Source: Pelodictyon luteolum (GTDB lineage Bacteria > Bacteroidota > Chlorobiia > Chlorobiales > Chlorobiaceae). Taken from it: 64,000 bases of DNA. The translations under genes and the position numbers were made by a program. Of the stretch, positions 26,837-35,942 are shown piece by piece (the first letter of the stretch is position 1; every line of letters begins with the position of its first letter). Where the stretch lies: positions 124,001 through 188,000 of the forward strand of contig NZ_LVWG01000032.1 in assembly GCF_001622165.1 (NCBI RefSeq), given 5' to 3'. The notes beneath the pieces were generated by a model, which saw only the letters and a list, made by a program, of their open reading frames with translations, did not search any database and was not told the origin of the DNA.

Positions 26837-27292
26837 ATGGCCCAGACCGAACAACAACAGGGCATCCCGATGCCCATCGTCACCCTGAACCGCGCCATCC
26901 TGCTGTCTGGCGTCATTCTTGCCGGCGCATTACAGCAGCCGCTCATTACCACAGCACTCTTCTTCATCATCCTGCCGGCGGTGCTGCTGGGCAAAAAGGC
27001 CAGCCCGGTCTTTATCCTCGGCACCATGCTCTTCGGCAATGGACGGGAGGGGAAACATACCGAGAGCCCGAAACTCATGCGCTTCAACAATGCCATTGCC
27101 GCCCTGCTTCTCGGCATGGCGCAGCTCGCATTCCTCTTTGGCCAGCCAGTAGCTGGCTGGGCGCTCTCTGCCATTGTCGCAGGAGCCGCAGCCATGGCCC
27201 TCGGCGGGTTCTGCTTCGGATGCGTCATTTTTTACCGTTTCAATCTTGAACGACACCGCCTGCTCTCCAGAATCCCAACAATTAAGAGGTAA
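26837..27292 (+). CDS. DUF4395-family membrane protein
   Basis: A 151-residue membrane protein with three to four hydrophobic segments (about residues 15-32, 35-50, 83-105 and 110-135). The opening NRAILLSGVILAGAL and the ending GGFCFGCVIFYRFN are characteristic of DUF4395; other members are sometimes fused to rhodanese or thioredoxin-like domains, and the CFGC pair may be redox-active or bind sulfur. The ATG at 26837 is used; a TTG 21 bases upstream lacks a ribosome site. It is only three bases from the O-acetylhomoserine sulfhydrylase start, so a role in sulfur metabolism is possible but not shown. Confidence 0.75.
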   Translation: MAQTEQQQGIPMPIVTLNRAILLSGVILAGALQQPLITTALFFIILPAVLLGKKASPVFILGTMLFGNGREGKHTESPKLMRFNNAIAALLLGMAQLAFLFGQPVAGWALSAIVAGAAAMALGGFCFGCVIFYRFNLERHRLLSRIPTIKR

Positions 27293-27295
27293 CCG

Positions 27296-28585
27296 ATGCA
27301 TTCAGCCACCAGCCATTTTGAAACTCTCGCCCTGCACGCCGGCCAGTCAGTTGACAAAACCCTTTCAAGAGGCGTTCCCGTTTACAGAACGAACGCCTAC
27401 CTTTTCAGGAACACAGAGCATGCAGCGAACCTGTTCGCACTCAAGGAACTGGGCAACATCTACACCCGCCTGATGAACCCGACCACCGACGCCCTTGAAA
27501 CGCGGATCACACAACTTGAAGGCGGTGCTGCCTCCGTTGCGCTGTCATCGGGAACGGCGGCCATTTTCAACACCATCATCACCCTTGCCGAAGCAGGCGA
27601 CAACATCGTCGCATCGCGTAACCTGTACGGGGGCACCTATACGCAGTTCGATGCAATCCTGCCGAAACTCGGCATCGACGTCATCTTTGTCGACCCCTCA
27701 AACCCTGAAGAGATACAGAGCGCCATCAACCCGAAAACGAGAGCCGTCTATATAGAAACCATCAGCAACCCGACCCTCGACTACACCGACATCCGGGCCG
27801 CAGCAGCGGTCGCCCATGAAAACGGCTTGCCGCTGGTGGTCGACGCCACATTCACCACCCCGTTCCTCCTCCGCTCGATTGAGCTGGGTGCCGACATCGT
27901 CATCAACTCCCTCTCAAAGTGGATTGGAGGACACGGAACGGCAATCGGCGGCAGCGTCACCGATGCCGGCCGCTTCGACTGGGCACAGGGAAAGCATCCC
28001 CTCTTCACCGAGCCCGACAGCAATTACCACGGAATCCATTGGGCCCGGGACCTTCCTGAAGAACTTGCCCCAATAGCCTTCGCCCTCCGGCTCCGCACCG
28101 TCCCCCTCCGCAACCTCGGAGCCTGCATTTCGCCCGACAACTCCTGGATTTTCCTCCAGGGGCTTGAAACACTGCACGTACGCATGGAGCGCCACTCAGA
28201 AAATGCCATGCACATCGCAGAGCATCTCCTACGCCACCCGAAGGTTTCCTGGATCCGCTATCCGGGGCTGCAACAGGACCCTTCCCATAAGACCGCATCA
28301 AGGGATCTGAAGAAGGGGTTCGGGGGTATGGTGGTCTTCGGCCCGAAGGGCGGCTTCGAGGCGGCAGTCAGGATCATCGACACCATCAGGATCTTTTCAC
28401 ATGTGGCCAATGTTGGTGACGCAAAAAGCCTTATCCTCCATCCCGCAAGCACCTCGCATAGCCAGCTCTCCGAGGTACAGCTGCGGCGCGGCGGGATTTC
28501 GCAGGACCTCATCCGGCTCTCCATCGGGCTCGAACACCGGGATGACCTCACCCGGGCGCTGGATGAAGTGCTGGAAAAATGCTGA
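27296..28585 (+). CDS. metY: O-acetylhomoserine sulfhydrylase (O-acetylhomoserine aminocarboxypropyltransferase)
   Basis: PLP enzyme that makes homocysteine directly from O-acetylhomoserine and sulfide, an apt route for a sulfide-oxidising phototroph. The 429 residues match the MetY subclass of the Cys/Met-metabolism family, which is longer than MetB/MetC. The PLP lysine is in VINSLSKWIGGHGTAIGG, and YTRLMNPTTDALETRITQLEGG and HPASTSHSQLSE are typical of the subclass. It follows the DUF4395 gene with a three-base gap, and a second family member follows 72 bases downstream. Confidence 0.92.
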   Translation: MHSATSHFETLALHAGQSVDKTLSRGVPVYRTNAYLFRNTEHAANLFALKELGNIYTRLMNPTTDALETRITQLEGGAASVALSSGTAAIFNTIITLAEAGDNIVASRNLYGGTYTQFDAILPKLGIDVIFVDPSNPEEIQSAINPKTRAVYIETISNPTLDYTDIRAAAAVAHENGLPLVVDATFTTPFLLRSIELGADIVINSLSKWIGGHGTAIGGSVTDAGRFDWAQGKHPLFTEPDSNYHGIHWARDLPEELAPIAFALRLRTVPLRNLGACISPDNSWIFLQGLETLHVRMERHSENAMHIAEHLLRHPKVSWIRYPGLQQDPSHKTASRDLKKGFGGMVVFGPKGGFEAAVRIIDTIRIFSHVANVGDAKSLILHPASTSHSQLSEVQLRRGGISQDLIRLSIGLEHRDDLTRALDEVLEKC

Positions 28586-28657
28586 AGAGGACCGCATCGT
28601 GAAGGAGGCGGTCGGATTATTGCAGAATCTCACTACCTTGTAAAAAAAGATCACACG

Positions 28658-29803
28658 ATGCACTTCGAAACCCTCGCCATACATGACGCTCAGGCACCCG
28701 ACCCCCATACCGGCTCGGTCACGGTACCCGTCTACCAGACATCAACCTTCGCCCGCAGCGGACTGGAATACGATGGAGGATTTGTCTATTCCAGAATTGG
28801 CAACCCCACCCGCCAGGCGCTTGAGGCAACCCTCGCCCTCCTCGATAACGGCCGGTATGGACTGGCGTTTGCCTCGGGAGCGGCAGCAACCATGGCGGCG
28901 CTCCATGTCCTGAAGCCAGGGGACCACGTCGTCTCGGGTATCGATATCTACGGCGGCACCTACCGCATCTTCAAGGAGCTCCTCGCCCCGATGGGCATAA
29001 CCACGTCCTATGCCGGAGGCAGTACTACAGAGAGCTACGTCGAGGCTGTCCGACCCGAAACAAAGCTGATCTGGGTGGAGAGCCCGAGCAACCCTCTCAT
29101 GCGCATTGCCGACATCAGGGCACTTGCTGCGTTCTCAAAAGAGCGAGGCATCATCCTGGCCGTCGACAGCACCTTTGCAAGTCCCTACTTCCTGCGCCCC
29201 CTGGACCTCGGGGCGGACATGGTCATCCATAGCACCACGAAATACCTCGGAGGGCACAGCGACATCATCGGCGGAGCCGTCATCATGAACGACGACGCAC
29301 TCCACCAGAGCGTCAAAACATATCAGGCAGCAGCCGGAGCAGTTCCCGCACCCTGGGACTGCTGGCTTGTCATGCGCGGCCTGAAAACCCTCAAGGTCCG
29401 CATGAAAGAACACGAGGCTAATGCCATGCACCTCGCCCGGTTCCTTGAAAGCCATCCCGCAGTGGCAAAGGTGCTCTACCCCGGTCTTCCGTCCCATCCC
29501 CAGCATGAACTCGCAAAAAGCCAGATGCAGGGCTTTGGGGGCATGCTGACCATAGAACTCAAAGGGGGCATGGAGGCAGTCGGGAAACTTATTTCCGGTC
29601 TTAAACTGTTCATACTTGCAGACAGTCTCGGTGGCGTCGAGTCTCTCATCGCATCACCGGCAAAAATGACCCTCTGGGCACTATCAGTAGAAGAACGCAG
29701 GGCACGGGAGTGCACGGAAGGTCTGGTCCGGCTCTCCATAGGCCTTGAAAACAAAGAGGACCTCGAAAAGGACCTCAAGGCTGCCCTCAAGGGATGCATC
29801 TGA
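28658..29803 (+). CDS. Cystathionine gamma-synthase/lyase family PLP enzyme
   Basis: A 381-residue trans-sulfuration enzyme of the MetB/MetC/Mgl family. The PLP lysine is in MVIHSTTKYLGGHSDIIGG, with YSRIGNPTRQALEATLALL near the N-terminus and SLGGVESLIASPAKMT near the C-terminus. The motif set fits cystathionine gamma-synthase or gamma-lyase better than beta-lyase, but the direction of the reaction cannot be settled from sequence alone. Next to metY it gives a second route linking cysteine and homocysteine. It has its own upstream gap of 72 bases with a possible TACCTTG promoter element. Confidence 0.85.
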   Translation: MHFETLAIHDAQAPDPHTGSVTVPVYQTSTFARSGLEYDGGFVYSRIGNPTRQALEATLALLDNGRYGLAFASGAAATMAALHVLKPGDHVVSGIDIYGGTYRIFKELLAPMGITTSYAGGSTTESYVEAVRPETKLIWVESPSNPLMRIADIRALAAFSKERGIILAVDSTFASPYFLRPLDLGADMVIHSTTKYLGGHSDIIGGAVIMNDDALHQSVKTYQAAAGAVPAPWDCWLVMRGLKTLKVRMKEHEANAMHLARFLESHPAVAKVLYPGLPSHPQHELAKSQMQGFGGMLTIELKGGMEAVGKLISGLKLFILADSLGGVESLIASPAKMTLWALSVEERRARECTEGLVRLSIGLENKEDLEKDLKAALKGCI

Positions 29804-29854
29804 GCCGGCAGGCATGAATATCAAGACGAAAGAAATCGTGAAGAAACCACCTAA

Positions 29855-30058
29855 ATGCTTACTATTGAACTGAACGGAAAACCCGAGCCCGTAGTCGAAG
29901 GATCAACGGTGGCTGACATGCTCGCCATCCTTGGAACCGACGGCCGAACCGTGGCGACGGTAGTCAACGAGCACATTGTCCGCCCTCCCGAACGAACGAC
30001 CGCTGTCCTCCAGGATGGAGACAGGGTGGAAATTCTGGTATTTGCCGGAGGCGGATGA
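29855..30058 (+). CDS. thiS: Sulfur-carrier protein ThiS
   Basis: A 67-residue ubiquitin-like protein whose C-terminal thiocarboxylate donates sulfur to the thiazole ring of thiamine. The start [23 protein letters not shown] and the ending [10 protein letters not shown] with the obligatory terminal Gly-Gly are diagnostic. Its stop overlaps the thiG start as ATGA, giving translational coupling. It heads thiSGHF, and no thiamine-pyrophosphate riboswitch is visible in the 51 bases upstream. Confidence 0.93.
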   Translation: MLTIELNGKPEPVVEGSTVADMLAILGTDGRTVATVVNEHIVRPPERTTAVLQDGDRVEILVFAGGG

Positions 30059-30882
30059 ACATAAGCAAGAATGAAACAGCAGTAATGGACGTATTAAATG
30101 TAATGGACGCACTCCACATAGGCCCCCACACCTTCAACTCCCGCCTGATCCTCGGAACAGGAAAATTCAGCAGCACCGATGTCATGCTCCGGGCCGTCCG
30201 GGCCTCAAAGGCGGAGCTGGTCACCGTCGCGCTCCGCCGGTTCAACCGCGAACAGCTTGAAGACGATCTCTTCGGCCCGCTCAGTCAGCTGGAAGGCATC
30301 ACCCTCATGCCGAATACCTCAGGAGCCTCGACAGCGGCCGAAGCCGTTAAAGCGGCGCACATAAGCCGTGAGCTCTCCGGAAGCCCATTCATCAAGGTTG
30401 AGATCCACCCCAACCCGCAGCATCTGATGCCGGATCCGATAGAAACCTTCGAAGCCGCAAAGATCCTGGCGTCAGAAGGGTTCCTGGTCATGCCCTACAT
30501 TTCGGCAGACCCGGTGCTGGCAAAGCGCCTTGAAGAGGTAGGATGCGCTTCCGTCATGCCGCTCGGAGCTGCCATCGGCAGCGGCCGTGGACTCTCGACT
30601 GCAGGGATGCTCGAGATCATCATCCGTGAAAGCACAATCCCCGTCATCGTCGACGCGGGTCTGCGCGCACCATCTGAAGCGGCACGCGCTATGGAAATGG
30701 GATGCAGCGCCGTCCTCGTCAACAGCGCCATCGCCGCTGCAGACAACCCAGAGGAAATGGCCACGGCGTTCCGCGATGGCACATCTGCCGGCCGCAGGGC
30801 CTACATGGCCGGCCTCATGGCTGAAAGCGGAGAGGCCGTTCCGACAAGCCCCCTCACATCATTCCTCGGGGAAAGCCGATGA
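30055..30882 (+). CDS. thiG: Thiazole synthase ThiG
   Basis: Barrel enzyme that forms the thiazole phosphate of thiamine from deoxyxylulose 5-phosphate, dehydroglycine (from ThiH) and ThiS thiocarboxylate. In 275 residues the conserved blocks are [22 protein letters not shown], the catalytic-lysine strand [18 protein letters not shown], and the phosphate-binding [13 protein letters not shown]. The N-terminus has about 15 extra residues before the usual start; ATG codons further in (such as 30085) are alternatives, but the ATGA overlap with thiS favours 30055. It ends overlapping thiH by four bases. Confidence 0.94.
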   Translation: MNISKNETAVMDVLNVMDALHIGPHTFNSRLILGTGKFSSTDVMLRAVRASKAELVTVALRRFNREQLEDDLFGPLSQLEGITLMPNTSGASTAAEAVKAAHISRELSGSPFIKVEIHPNPQHLMPDPIETFEAAKILASEGFLVMPYISADPVLAKRLEEVGCASVMPLGAAIGSGRGLSTAGMLEIIIRESTIPVIVDAGLRAPSEAARAMEMGCSAVLVNSAIAAADNPEEMATAFRDGTSAGRRAYMAGLMAESGEAVPTSPLTSFLGESR

Positions 30883-31976
30883 AAGACGTCCCCGCATGGC
30901 TCGTGGATGAAGGAAGCACTACGGAAATGCGCCGGATGCTCTCCCCCGATTCCCCAGTCGACATTGAAACCCTCGCAGCCCGCGCCCGCGCCATCACCCT
31001 GCGCCGGTTCGGACGCACCATGTCGCTCTACGCCCCGCTCTACCTGTCGAACCACTGCCCGAGCGGTTGCGCTTACTGCGGGTTCGCATCCGACAGGACC
31101 ACCCTGAGACGGCGCCTTGAAGAGGATGAGATCAGAAGGGAAATCACCGCCATGAAAAAGCTTGGCATCCGGGACATCCTCCTCCTCACCGGCGAGCGGA
31201 CTGTGGCGGCCGGGTTCGATTACCTGCGCCGGGCAGTTGAAATCGCCGCAGAGGAAATGCCGCGCGTATCGGTGGAAACATTCCCGATGAGCGTAGAGGA
31301 ATACCGGGAACTCGCCAGTTGCGGCTGCACCGGCGTAACCATCTATCAGGAAACCTACGACCGGAAACGGTACGAAGAACTCCACCGATGGGGGCCGAAA
31401 AAGGACTTCCTCCACCGCCTAGATACCCCTGAACGGGCGCTGGAAGCGGGCATAAAAACGGTCGGCATCGGCGCGCTGCTCGGGCTCTCTGAACCCGTCG
31501 AAGAAGCACTGCATCTTTACCGTCATGCTCGCCACCTCGCCAAAACCTGGTGGCGGGCAGGTATTTCGATCTCATTCCCCCGCATGCGCCCTGAACAGGG
31601 TGGTTGGCAGCCGCCCTTCACGGTAAGCGACCAGCAGCTCGCCCGCATGATTCTGGCATTCCGGATCGGTCTTCCGGACATGGATCTTGCGCTCTCGACC
31701 CGCGAACGGGCATCGTTCCGCGACGGCATGGCAGGACTCGCCGTCACACGCATGAGCATCGCCAGCAAAACGACCGTTGGTGGATACGATGAGGGGGAAA
31801 CCGGCGAGCGCGGACAGTTCGACATTTCCGACGAAAGGAGCGCCCCGGAGTTCTGTCAGGCACTAAGAGATCGGGGAATTGAACCGGTTTTCAAGAACTG
31901 GGACGGTGCATACAACGGACCGGCGACCCAAATCCTCCCGACCGGAGGACTGAAGGAAACCGTCCTATGCCCCTAA
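30879..31976 (+). CDS. thiH: 2-iminoacetate synthase ThiH
   Basis: Radical SAM tyrosine lyase of anaerobic thiamine synthesis; splits tyrosine to dehydroglycine and p-cresol. The [4Fe-4S] motif is in [13 protein letters not shown] (CX3CX2C), and DILLLTGE and [29 protein letters not shown] match the family. Length 365 is normal. It starts in an ATGA overlap with thiG and its last ten bases overlap thiF. The ThiH rather than oxygen-dependent ThiO route fits an anaerobe. Confidence 0.95.
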   Translation: MKDVPAWLVDEGSTTEMRRMLSPDSPVDIETLAARARAITLRRFGRTMSLYAPLYLSNHCPSGCAYCGFASDRTTLRRRLEEDEIRREITAMKKLGIRDILLLTGERTVAAGFDYLRRAVEIAAEEMPRVSVETFPMSVEEYRELASCGCTGVTIYQETYDRKRYEELHRWGPKKDFLHRLDTPERALEAGIKTVGIGALLGLSEPVEEALHLYRHARHLAKTWWRAGISISFPRMRPEQGGWQPPFTVSDQQLARMILAFRIGLPDMDLALSTRERASFRDGMAGLAVTRMSIASKTTVGGYDEGETGERGQFDISDERSAPEFCQALRDRGIEPVFKNWDGAYNGPATQILPTGGLKETVLCP

Positions 31977-32731
31977 GCGCACAGGAACAGGAGCGTTACA
32001 GCCGTCATATCGCGTTGCCGGAAATCGGCATAAAGGGACAGGAACGGCTGAAAGCATCGCGAGTGCTCATCATCGGCGCAGGCGGGCTTGGTTCCCCCGC
32101 CGCATGCTACCTTGCCGCGGCAGGCATCGGCACGCTGGGCATGGTTGATGACGACCGGGTTGAAGAGAGCAACCTGCAACGGCAGATTATCCATACTGCA
32201 GCTTCGGTCGGCACTGCCAAGGTCGACTCTGCAGGAGAGAGGCTTCTGGCCCTCAACCCATCTCTCCATATGGAAACCCATCCGTTCCGGCTGACCGGCA
32301 AGAACGCCTCGGAGCTCATCCGGGCATATGATTTCGTGGTGGACGCAACCGACTCGTTCAACGCTAAATTCCTCATCGCCAGAGCCTGCCACGAAACATC
32401 AATCCCCTATGCCCACGGCGGCATCAAAGGGTTCAGGGGGCAGGCAATGACCGTCATACCAGGGAAGAGCGCCTGCTGCCGCTGCCTTTTTGACGAAGAG
32501 GATCCATTTTCCGGAACACCCCCGGAAGGCCCGGTCGGCGCACTTGCTGGCATCATCGGCTCCATACAGGCAATGGAAGCCGTTAAAGTACTTCTCTCGA
32601 TCGGCGAGCCGCTCTTCGACCGGCTGCTCATCCTTGACACACTCTTAATGGAGTTCCGCAGGATCCCCGTCCAAAAGGACCCCCGCTGTCCAGTCTGCGG
32701 CGTCCCGGATCCGCAGCAGACAACACGCTAA
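31967..32731 (+). CDS. thiF: ThiF/MoeB/HesA-type adenylyltransferase, probably ThiF
   Basis: E1-like enzyme that adenylates the C-terminal glycine of a ubiquitin-like sulfur carrier, here probably ThiS. The 254 residues contain the ATP-binding GAGGLGSPAACYLAAAGIG, the family motif ESNLQRQIIH, and zinc-binding cysteine pairs CCRC and CPVC. ThiF and MoeB cannot be separated safely by sequence; co-operon position with thiS, thiG and thiH favours ThiF, though it could serve MoaD too since no moeB is visible in the Mo island. It overlaps thiH by ten bases. Confidence 0.9.
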   Translation: MPLSAQEQERYSRHIALPEIGIKGQERLKASRVLIIGAGGLGSPAACYLAAAGIGTLGMVDDDRVEESNLQRQIIHTAASVGTAKVDSAGERLLALNPSLHMETHPFRLTGKNASELIRAYDFVVDATDSFNAKFLIARACHETSIPYAHGGIKGFRGQAMTVIPGKSACCRCLFDEEDPFSGTPPEGPVGALAGIIGSIQAMEAVKVLLSIGEPLFDRLLILDTLLMEFRRIPVQKDPRCPVCGVPDPQQTTR

Positions 32732-32767
32732 GGGATGTTTGGACATCCACACCCCGCGGCCTAAATT

Positions 32768-34063
32768 ATGTATTCACCGTTCCGGAAACTACGGATCCGG
32801 ACCCCAACGACAGCGATTGCAACTATGGCCCCTCACCACCGGAAATGGTTTCAGGCCCCCTGGGAATTCAGGGAGGCTGCGCTTATGGCAATCATGACCG
32901 CCGCGTTCGGTTTTGCCATTCAATACGCACTCGGGGGCCAGGGCATCACCCTGCCGGCGTGGCCTCTGAACGGAGTCATCCTCACCCTTCTGGCGCTTGC
33001 AACCACCGCTCTCGGCCTGTCGTTCCGGAACCGCCCCCCGGTGCAGTGGCTCGGCGGCATCCCCCTCGGGCTCTCCCTCATCTTATCGCTCGCTGTCCTC
33101 TCATTCATCGGTGGCATGGTGCCGCAGGGAGCTGAGGGCAATCCGGCTGCCGTGCGGCTCGGCCTCTACAGCATTTTTTCCAGCTGGCCCTTTGCCCTGA
33201 CCGTAGCCCTCTTCCTCGTGAACCTCGGTCTCTCGCTCGTATGGAAAACCGTACCGTTCAGCCCTAAAAACCTGCAGTTCATTTTGTTCCATGCAGGCTT
33301 CTGGATTGCGCTCGCCTGCGGCATTTTTGGGAGTTCGGATCTCCAGCGCCTGATCGTGCCGGTCTATGAAGGCCGGAGCACCAGTCGCGGACTCGTATCG
33401 GGGGGAGGCCGGGAAGTCCGCGACCTGCCGTTCTCTGTCAAGCTCCATGACTTTTCCATCGAGGAGTACCCCCCCCAGCTCATGTTCTATGATCCGGAGT
33501 CGGACCGCTTCATCATGGCCGGAACCCAGGCCGTGACCGAAGTCCGGAAAGGAACCACGATATCCTGGAAAGGTACCCGGGTGGAGGTAACGGAGTTCAT
33601 GGATTCTGCCATGCCGGGCCCCGACGGCATTCCTATAACCGCTCCGCCATCAGCAGGCATCCCCTATGCGAAAGTCCGGATCACCGGCAGCGGAGAGCAG
33701 CCCGATACCTGGCTCAGCACGGGTGGTCCCGGCATGAGACCCTATGTCGCCGGCATTGAATCCCAGATTCTCATCATGGTTCCGGGATCACCGAAGTCAT
33801 ACCGTTCGGCGGTTACGATACAGGCCGAGGGAGGTCGAAGCCTAGAAGCTGCGCTCGAGGTGAACAAGCCGGTGAATTTCGAAGGGTGGAAAATCTATCA
33901 GATGGGGTACGATGAAGAGTCCGGGCGATTCTCAACGCTCAGCCTCATCGAGGCAATCCGCGACCCTTGGCTTCCCGGGGTTTATCTCGGTTTTTTCATG
34001 ATACTGGCCGGCAATACTCTCTTTTTCTGGAACGGCATCAAACGATCGGGGGTCGAAGCATGA
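32768..34063 (+). CDS. resB: Cytochrome c biogenesis protein ResB (CcsB-type, system II)
   Basis: Membrane component of system II heme delivery and attachment to c-type apocytochromes. The 431-residue protein has three membrane helices in its first ~190 residues, a large periplasmic domain (about 200-395; 'KLHDFSIEEY' and 'GWKIYQMGYDEES' are typical ResB strands) and a last helix (WLPGVYLGFFMILAGNTLFFW). A shorter start at 32825 (MAPHHRK) is possible since neither start has a clear ribosome site. It overlaps ccsA by four bases. Green sulfur bacteria need many c-type cytochromes; the exported cytochrome at 21.3 kb would be a client. Confidence 0.88.
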   Translation: MYSPFRKLRIRTPTTAIATMAPHHRKWFQAPWEFREAALMAIMTAAFGFAIQYALGGQGITLPAWPLNGVILTLLALATTALGLSFRNRPPVQWLGGIPLGLSLILSLAVLSFIGGMVPQGAEGNPAAVRLGLYSIFSSWPFALTVALFLVNLGLSLVWKTVPFSPKNLQFILFHAGFWIALACGIFGSSDLQRLIVPVYEGRSTSRGLVSGGGREVRDLPFSVKLHDFSIEEYPPQLMFYDPESDRFIMAGTQAVTEVRKGTTISWKGTRVEVTEFMDSAMPGPDGIPITAPPSAGIPYAKVRITGSGEQPDTWLSTGGPGMRPYVAGIESQILIMVPGSPKSYRSAVTIQAEGGRSLEAALEVNKPVNFEGWKIYQMGYDEESGRFSTLSLIEAIRDPWLPGVYLGFFMILAGNTLFFWNGIKRSGVEA

Positions 34064-34857
34064 TCATAGATTTCACGGCTGCGGCCTATCTTTCCATCGC
34101 ATTCTGGGCATCGGGAAGCCTACTCGGGATCGCCGCAAGGGGCAACTCCATCATGAAAAATGCTGCAACAGGGCTCAACCTCGGGGGCTCCATCATCATG
34201 ATCGCCTTCATCGCCATGTACTGGTCGGCGCTCGAACGGCCACCCCTCAGGACTCTCGGCGAAACCCGACTCTGGTACGCCGCCCTGATTCCCCTGGTGG
34301 GACTGCTTGTCGAACAGCGCTGGAACATCTCCTGGCTCAAATACTACTGCATGGCGCTCGCGGGATTCTTTCTCTCCATCAACCTCATGCACCCGGAGGT
34401 CTTCGACAAGGCCCTGATGCCTGCGCTGCAAAGTCCCTGGTTCATCCCGCACGTAGTCGTCTACCTCGTCGGCTATGTGCTGCTTGCCGCCTCATCGGTG
34501 GCGGGATGGCACAACATCCTTCTCACCTGGAGAAAAAAGAACACCCTGCAGAATGACGCAATCGGCCACTACCTGGCACTGCTCGGGTTCGTATTCCTCA
34601 CCTTCGGCCTGGTGTTCGGGGCGCTCTGGGCCAAAGACGCCTGGGGAAACTACTGGTCATGGGACCCCAAAGAAACCTGGGCATTCATCGCCTGGCTCAT
34701 CTACCTCGGCTACCTGCATGCCTCGAGCTGGAAAGTCAGGCGACTGAACCTCCAGTGGTACCTTGCGCTGGCGTTTCTGGTGCTGCTTGTCAGCTGGTTC
34801 GGCGTCAACTACCTGCCGACGGCGGCCAACAGCGTACACACATACCAGCAGAGCTAG
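34060..34857 (+). CDS. ccsA: Cytochrome c biogenesis protein CcsA (ResC-type heme handler)
   Basis: Partner of ResB in system II cytochrome c maturation: carries heme across the membrane and presents it in the tryptophan-rich WWD domain, seen here as KDAWGNYWSWDPKETWAFIAWL. The 265 residues hold about eight membrane segments and the conserved external His residues (for example FIPHVVVYLVGY). The ATG at 34060 overlaps the resB stop as ATGA, so the longer frame upstream, which lies in resB, is not used. It converges on the acetyltransferase gene with a 15-base gap. Confidence 0.92.
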   Translation: MIIDFTAAAYLSIAFWASGSLLGIAARGNSIMKNAATGLNLGGSIIMIAFIAMYWSALERPPLRTLGETRLWYAALIPLVGLLVEQRWNISWLKYYCMALAGFFLSINLMHPEVFDKALMPALQSPWFIPHVVVYLVGYVLLAASSVAGWHNILLTWRKKNTLQNDAIGHYLALLGFVFLTFGLVFGALWAKDAWGNYWSWDPKETWAFIAWLIYLGYLHASSWKVRRLNLQWYLALAFLVLLVSWFGVNYLPTAANSVHTYQQS

Positions 34858-34872
34858 CAAAAGGGAAGGGGC

Positions 34873-35706
34873 TCAGTGGAGGCTTTTGTGCCACACATTC
34901 ATGCTCTCGATTCCTCCGGAGATATTGGTGTTGTTGACCAGAGTACCGCCAAACAGGTAGCCGGCACGGGCAAAGGTGATATTCATCCCAACCGATGCCG
35001 CACGGGCGATGGTAAAGGCCGTGAGCATCCCCCGACTTCGCATCCCCTCCTCCATCACCCGCAGCAGATGCAGTGCAAGACCGTGTCCGCGCCATTCCGG
35101 AAGGGTTGCGAAGTCGGTCATCTCCACACTCTTTCCAACAAGATCCATTTCAGATGAAGCAAGCGCCACAAGGCGCCCTCCATGCTCTACCCCATAGTAG
35201 TCTACATGGGTGCGCATGGTCTCAAGCAGCCACTCAGGATCATCGATCGGAAACGGATAGGAGGGGAAAACCTCCCGGTAGATGGCGCTCATGGCGGGAA
35301 TGTCGTCGGGTGTGCATTGCCGGATCTGAAATTCTTCAGCAACAGCCTCCACCGGCGAGTGAGGAAGCGCGTGGGCCATGACTGCGATCTTCCCGATGTC
35401 GTCTCCATCCTTTGCGACAGCCCGGTTTGAATCAAGAAACAGCGCAAGAAACAGCATCATGTCCCTGCCTCCATAAAAACCCGGAATTCGAGCCTCCTCC
35501 CGGTAACCACACTCCAGAAACGGATCGGAGAAGCCGAGCGGCACTTTCGCAATAATCTTGCTGTACCCGTTCCGGCAGGCAAGCCCGACGAGTTCATCGG
35601 GTAACGTGAAAGGATCTGCATCAGCCAGGTCCATCAGATAGATCCGCCGGCTGAAGGAACCGTGGTGGATGAGTGCGCCCTTATATTGTTCAATGGTATC
35701 TGTCAT
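34873..35706 (-). CDS. ablB: Putative beta-lysine N-acetyltransferase (GNAT)
   Basis: Predicted to acetylate the epsilon-amino group of beta-lysine, giving the osmolyte N-epsilon-acetyl-beta-lysine. The C-terminal half is a GNAT domain (QIRQCTPDDIPAMSAIYREVF; acetyl-CoA site PEWRGHGLALHLLRVMEEGM), and the N-terminal ~120 residues (HHGSFSRRIYLMDLADADPF ... GYSKIIAKVP) match the AblB family, not generic GNATs. The ATG at 35706 begins MTDTIEQYKG and gives 277 residues; upstream frame has no family similarity. The gene downstream of lysine 2,3-aminomutase is the expected ablA-ablB order, separated by a 236-base gap with no gene seen. Confidence 0.85.
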   Translation of the reverse strand: MTDTIEQYKGALIHHGSFSRRIYLMDLADADPFTLPDELVGLACRNGYSKIIAKVPLGFSDPFLECGYREEARIPGFYGGRDMMLFLALFLDSNRAVAKDGDDIGKIAVMAHALPHSPVEAVAEEFQIRQCTPDDIPAMSAIYREVFPSYPFPIDDPEWLLETMRTHVDYYGVEHGGRLVALASSEMDLVGKSVEMTDFATLPEWRGHGLALHLLRVMEEGMRSRGMLTAFTIARAASVGMNITFARAGYLFGGTLVNNTNISGGIESMNVWHKSLH

Positions 35707-35942
35707 GAAGCCTTTTCGGTATCGGGAACAATGAATGAAAACGGGAGTAACGAGCCTTGCGGGGAGGAACGCCAGAGGCCGGCAAAACCGGTTAAGATCC
35801 ACCTGCATACTGATGGCTCCGCCATGCATCCCCTTCAGTACATGCTGCGCTTCCCGTTACAGAAATCCTCAGCATCGCCGTTCCGCCAGAAATGGTGTCC
35901 ACCGACACCAAGCGCCAGATCGTCGAACCAGCCCATCAGCCA

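Noticed and set aside
29804-29854. Possible thiamine-pyrophosphate riboswitch before thiS
   Set aside because: The gap is only 51 bases and shows none of the conserved THI-box words.
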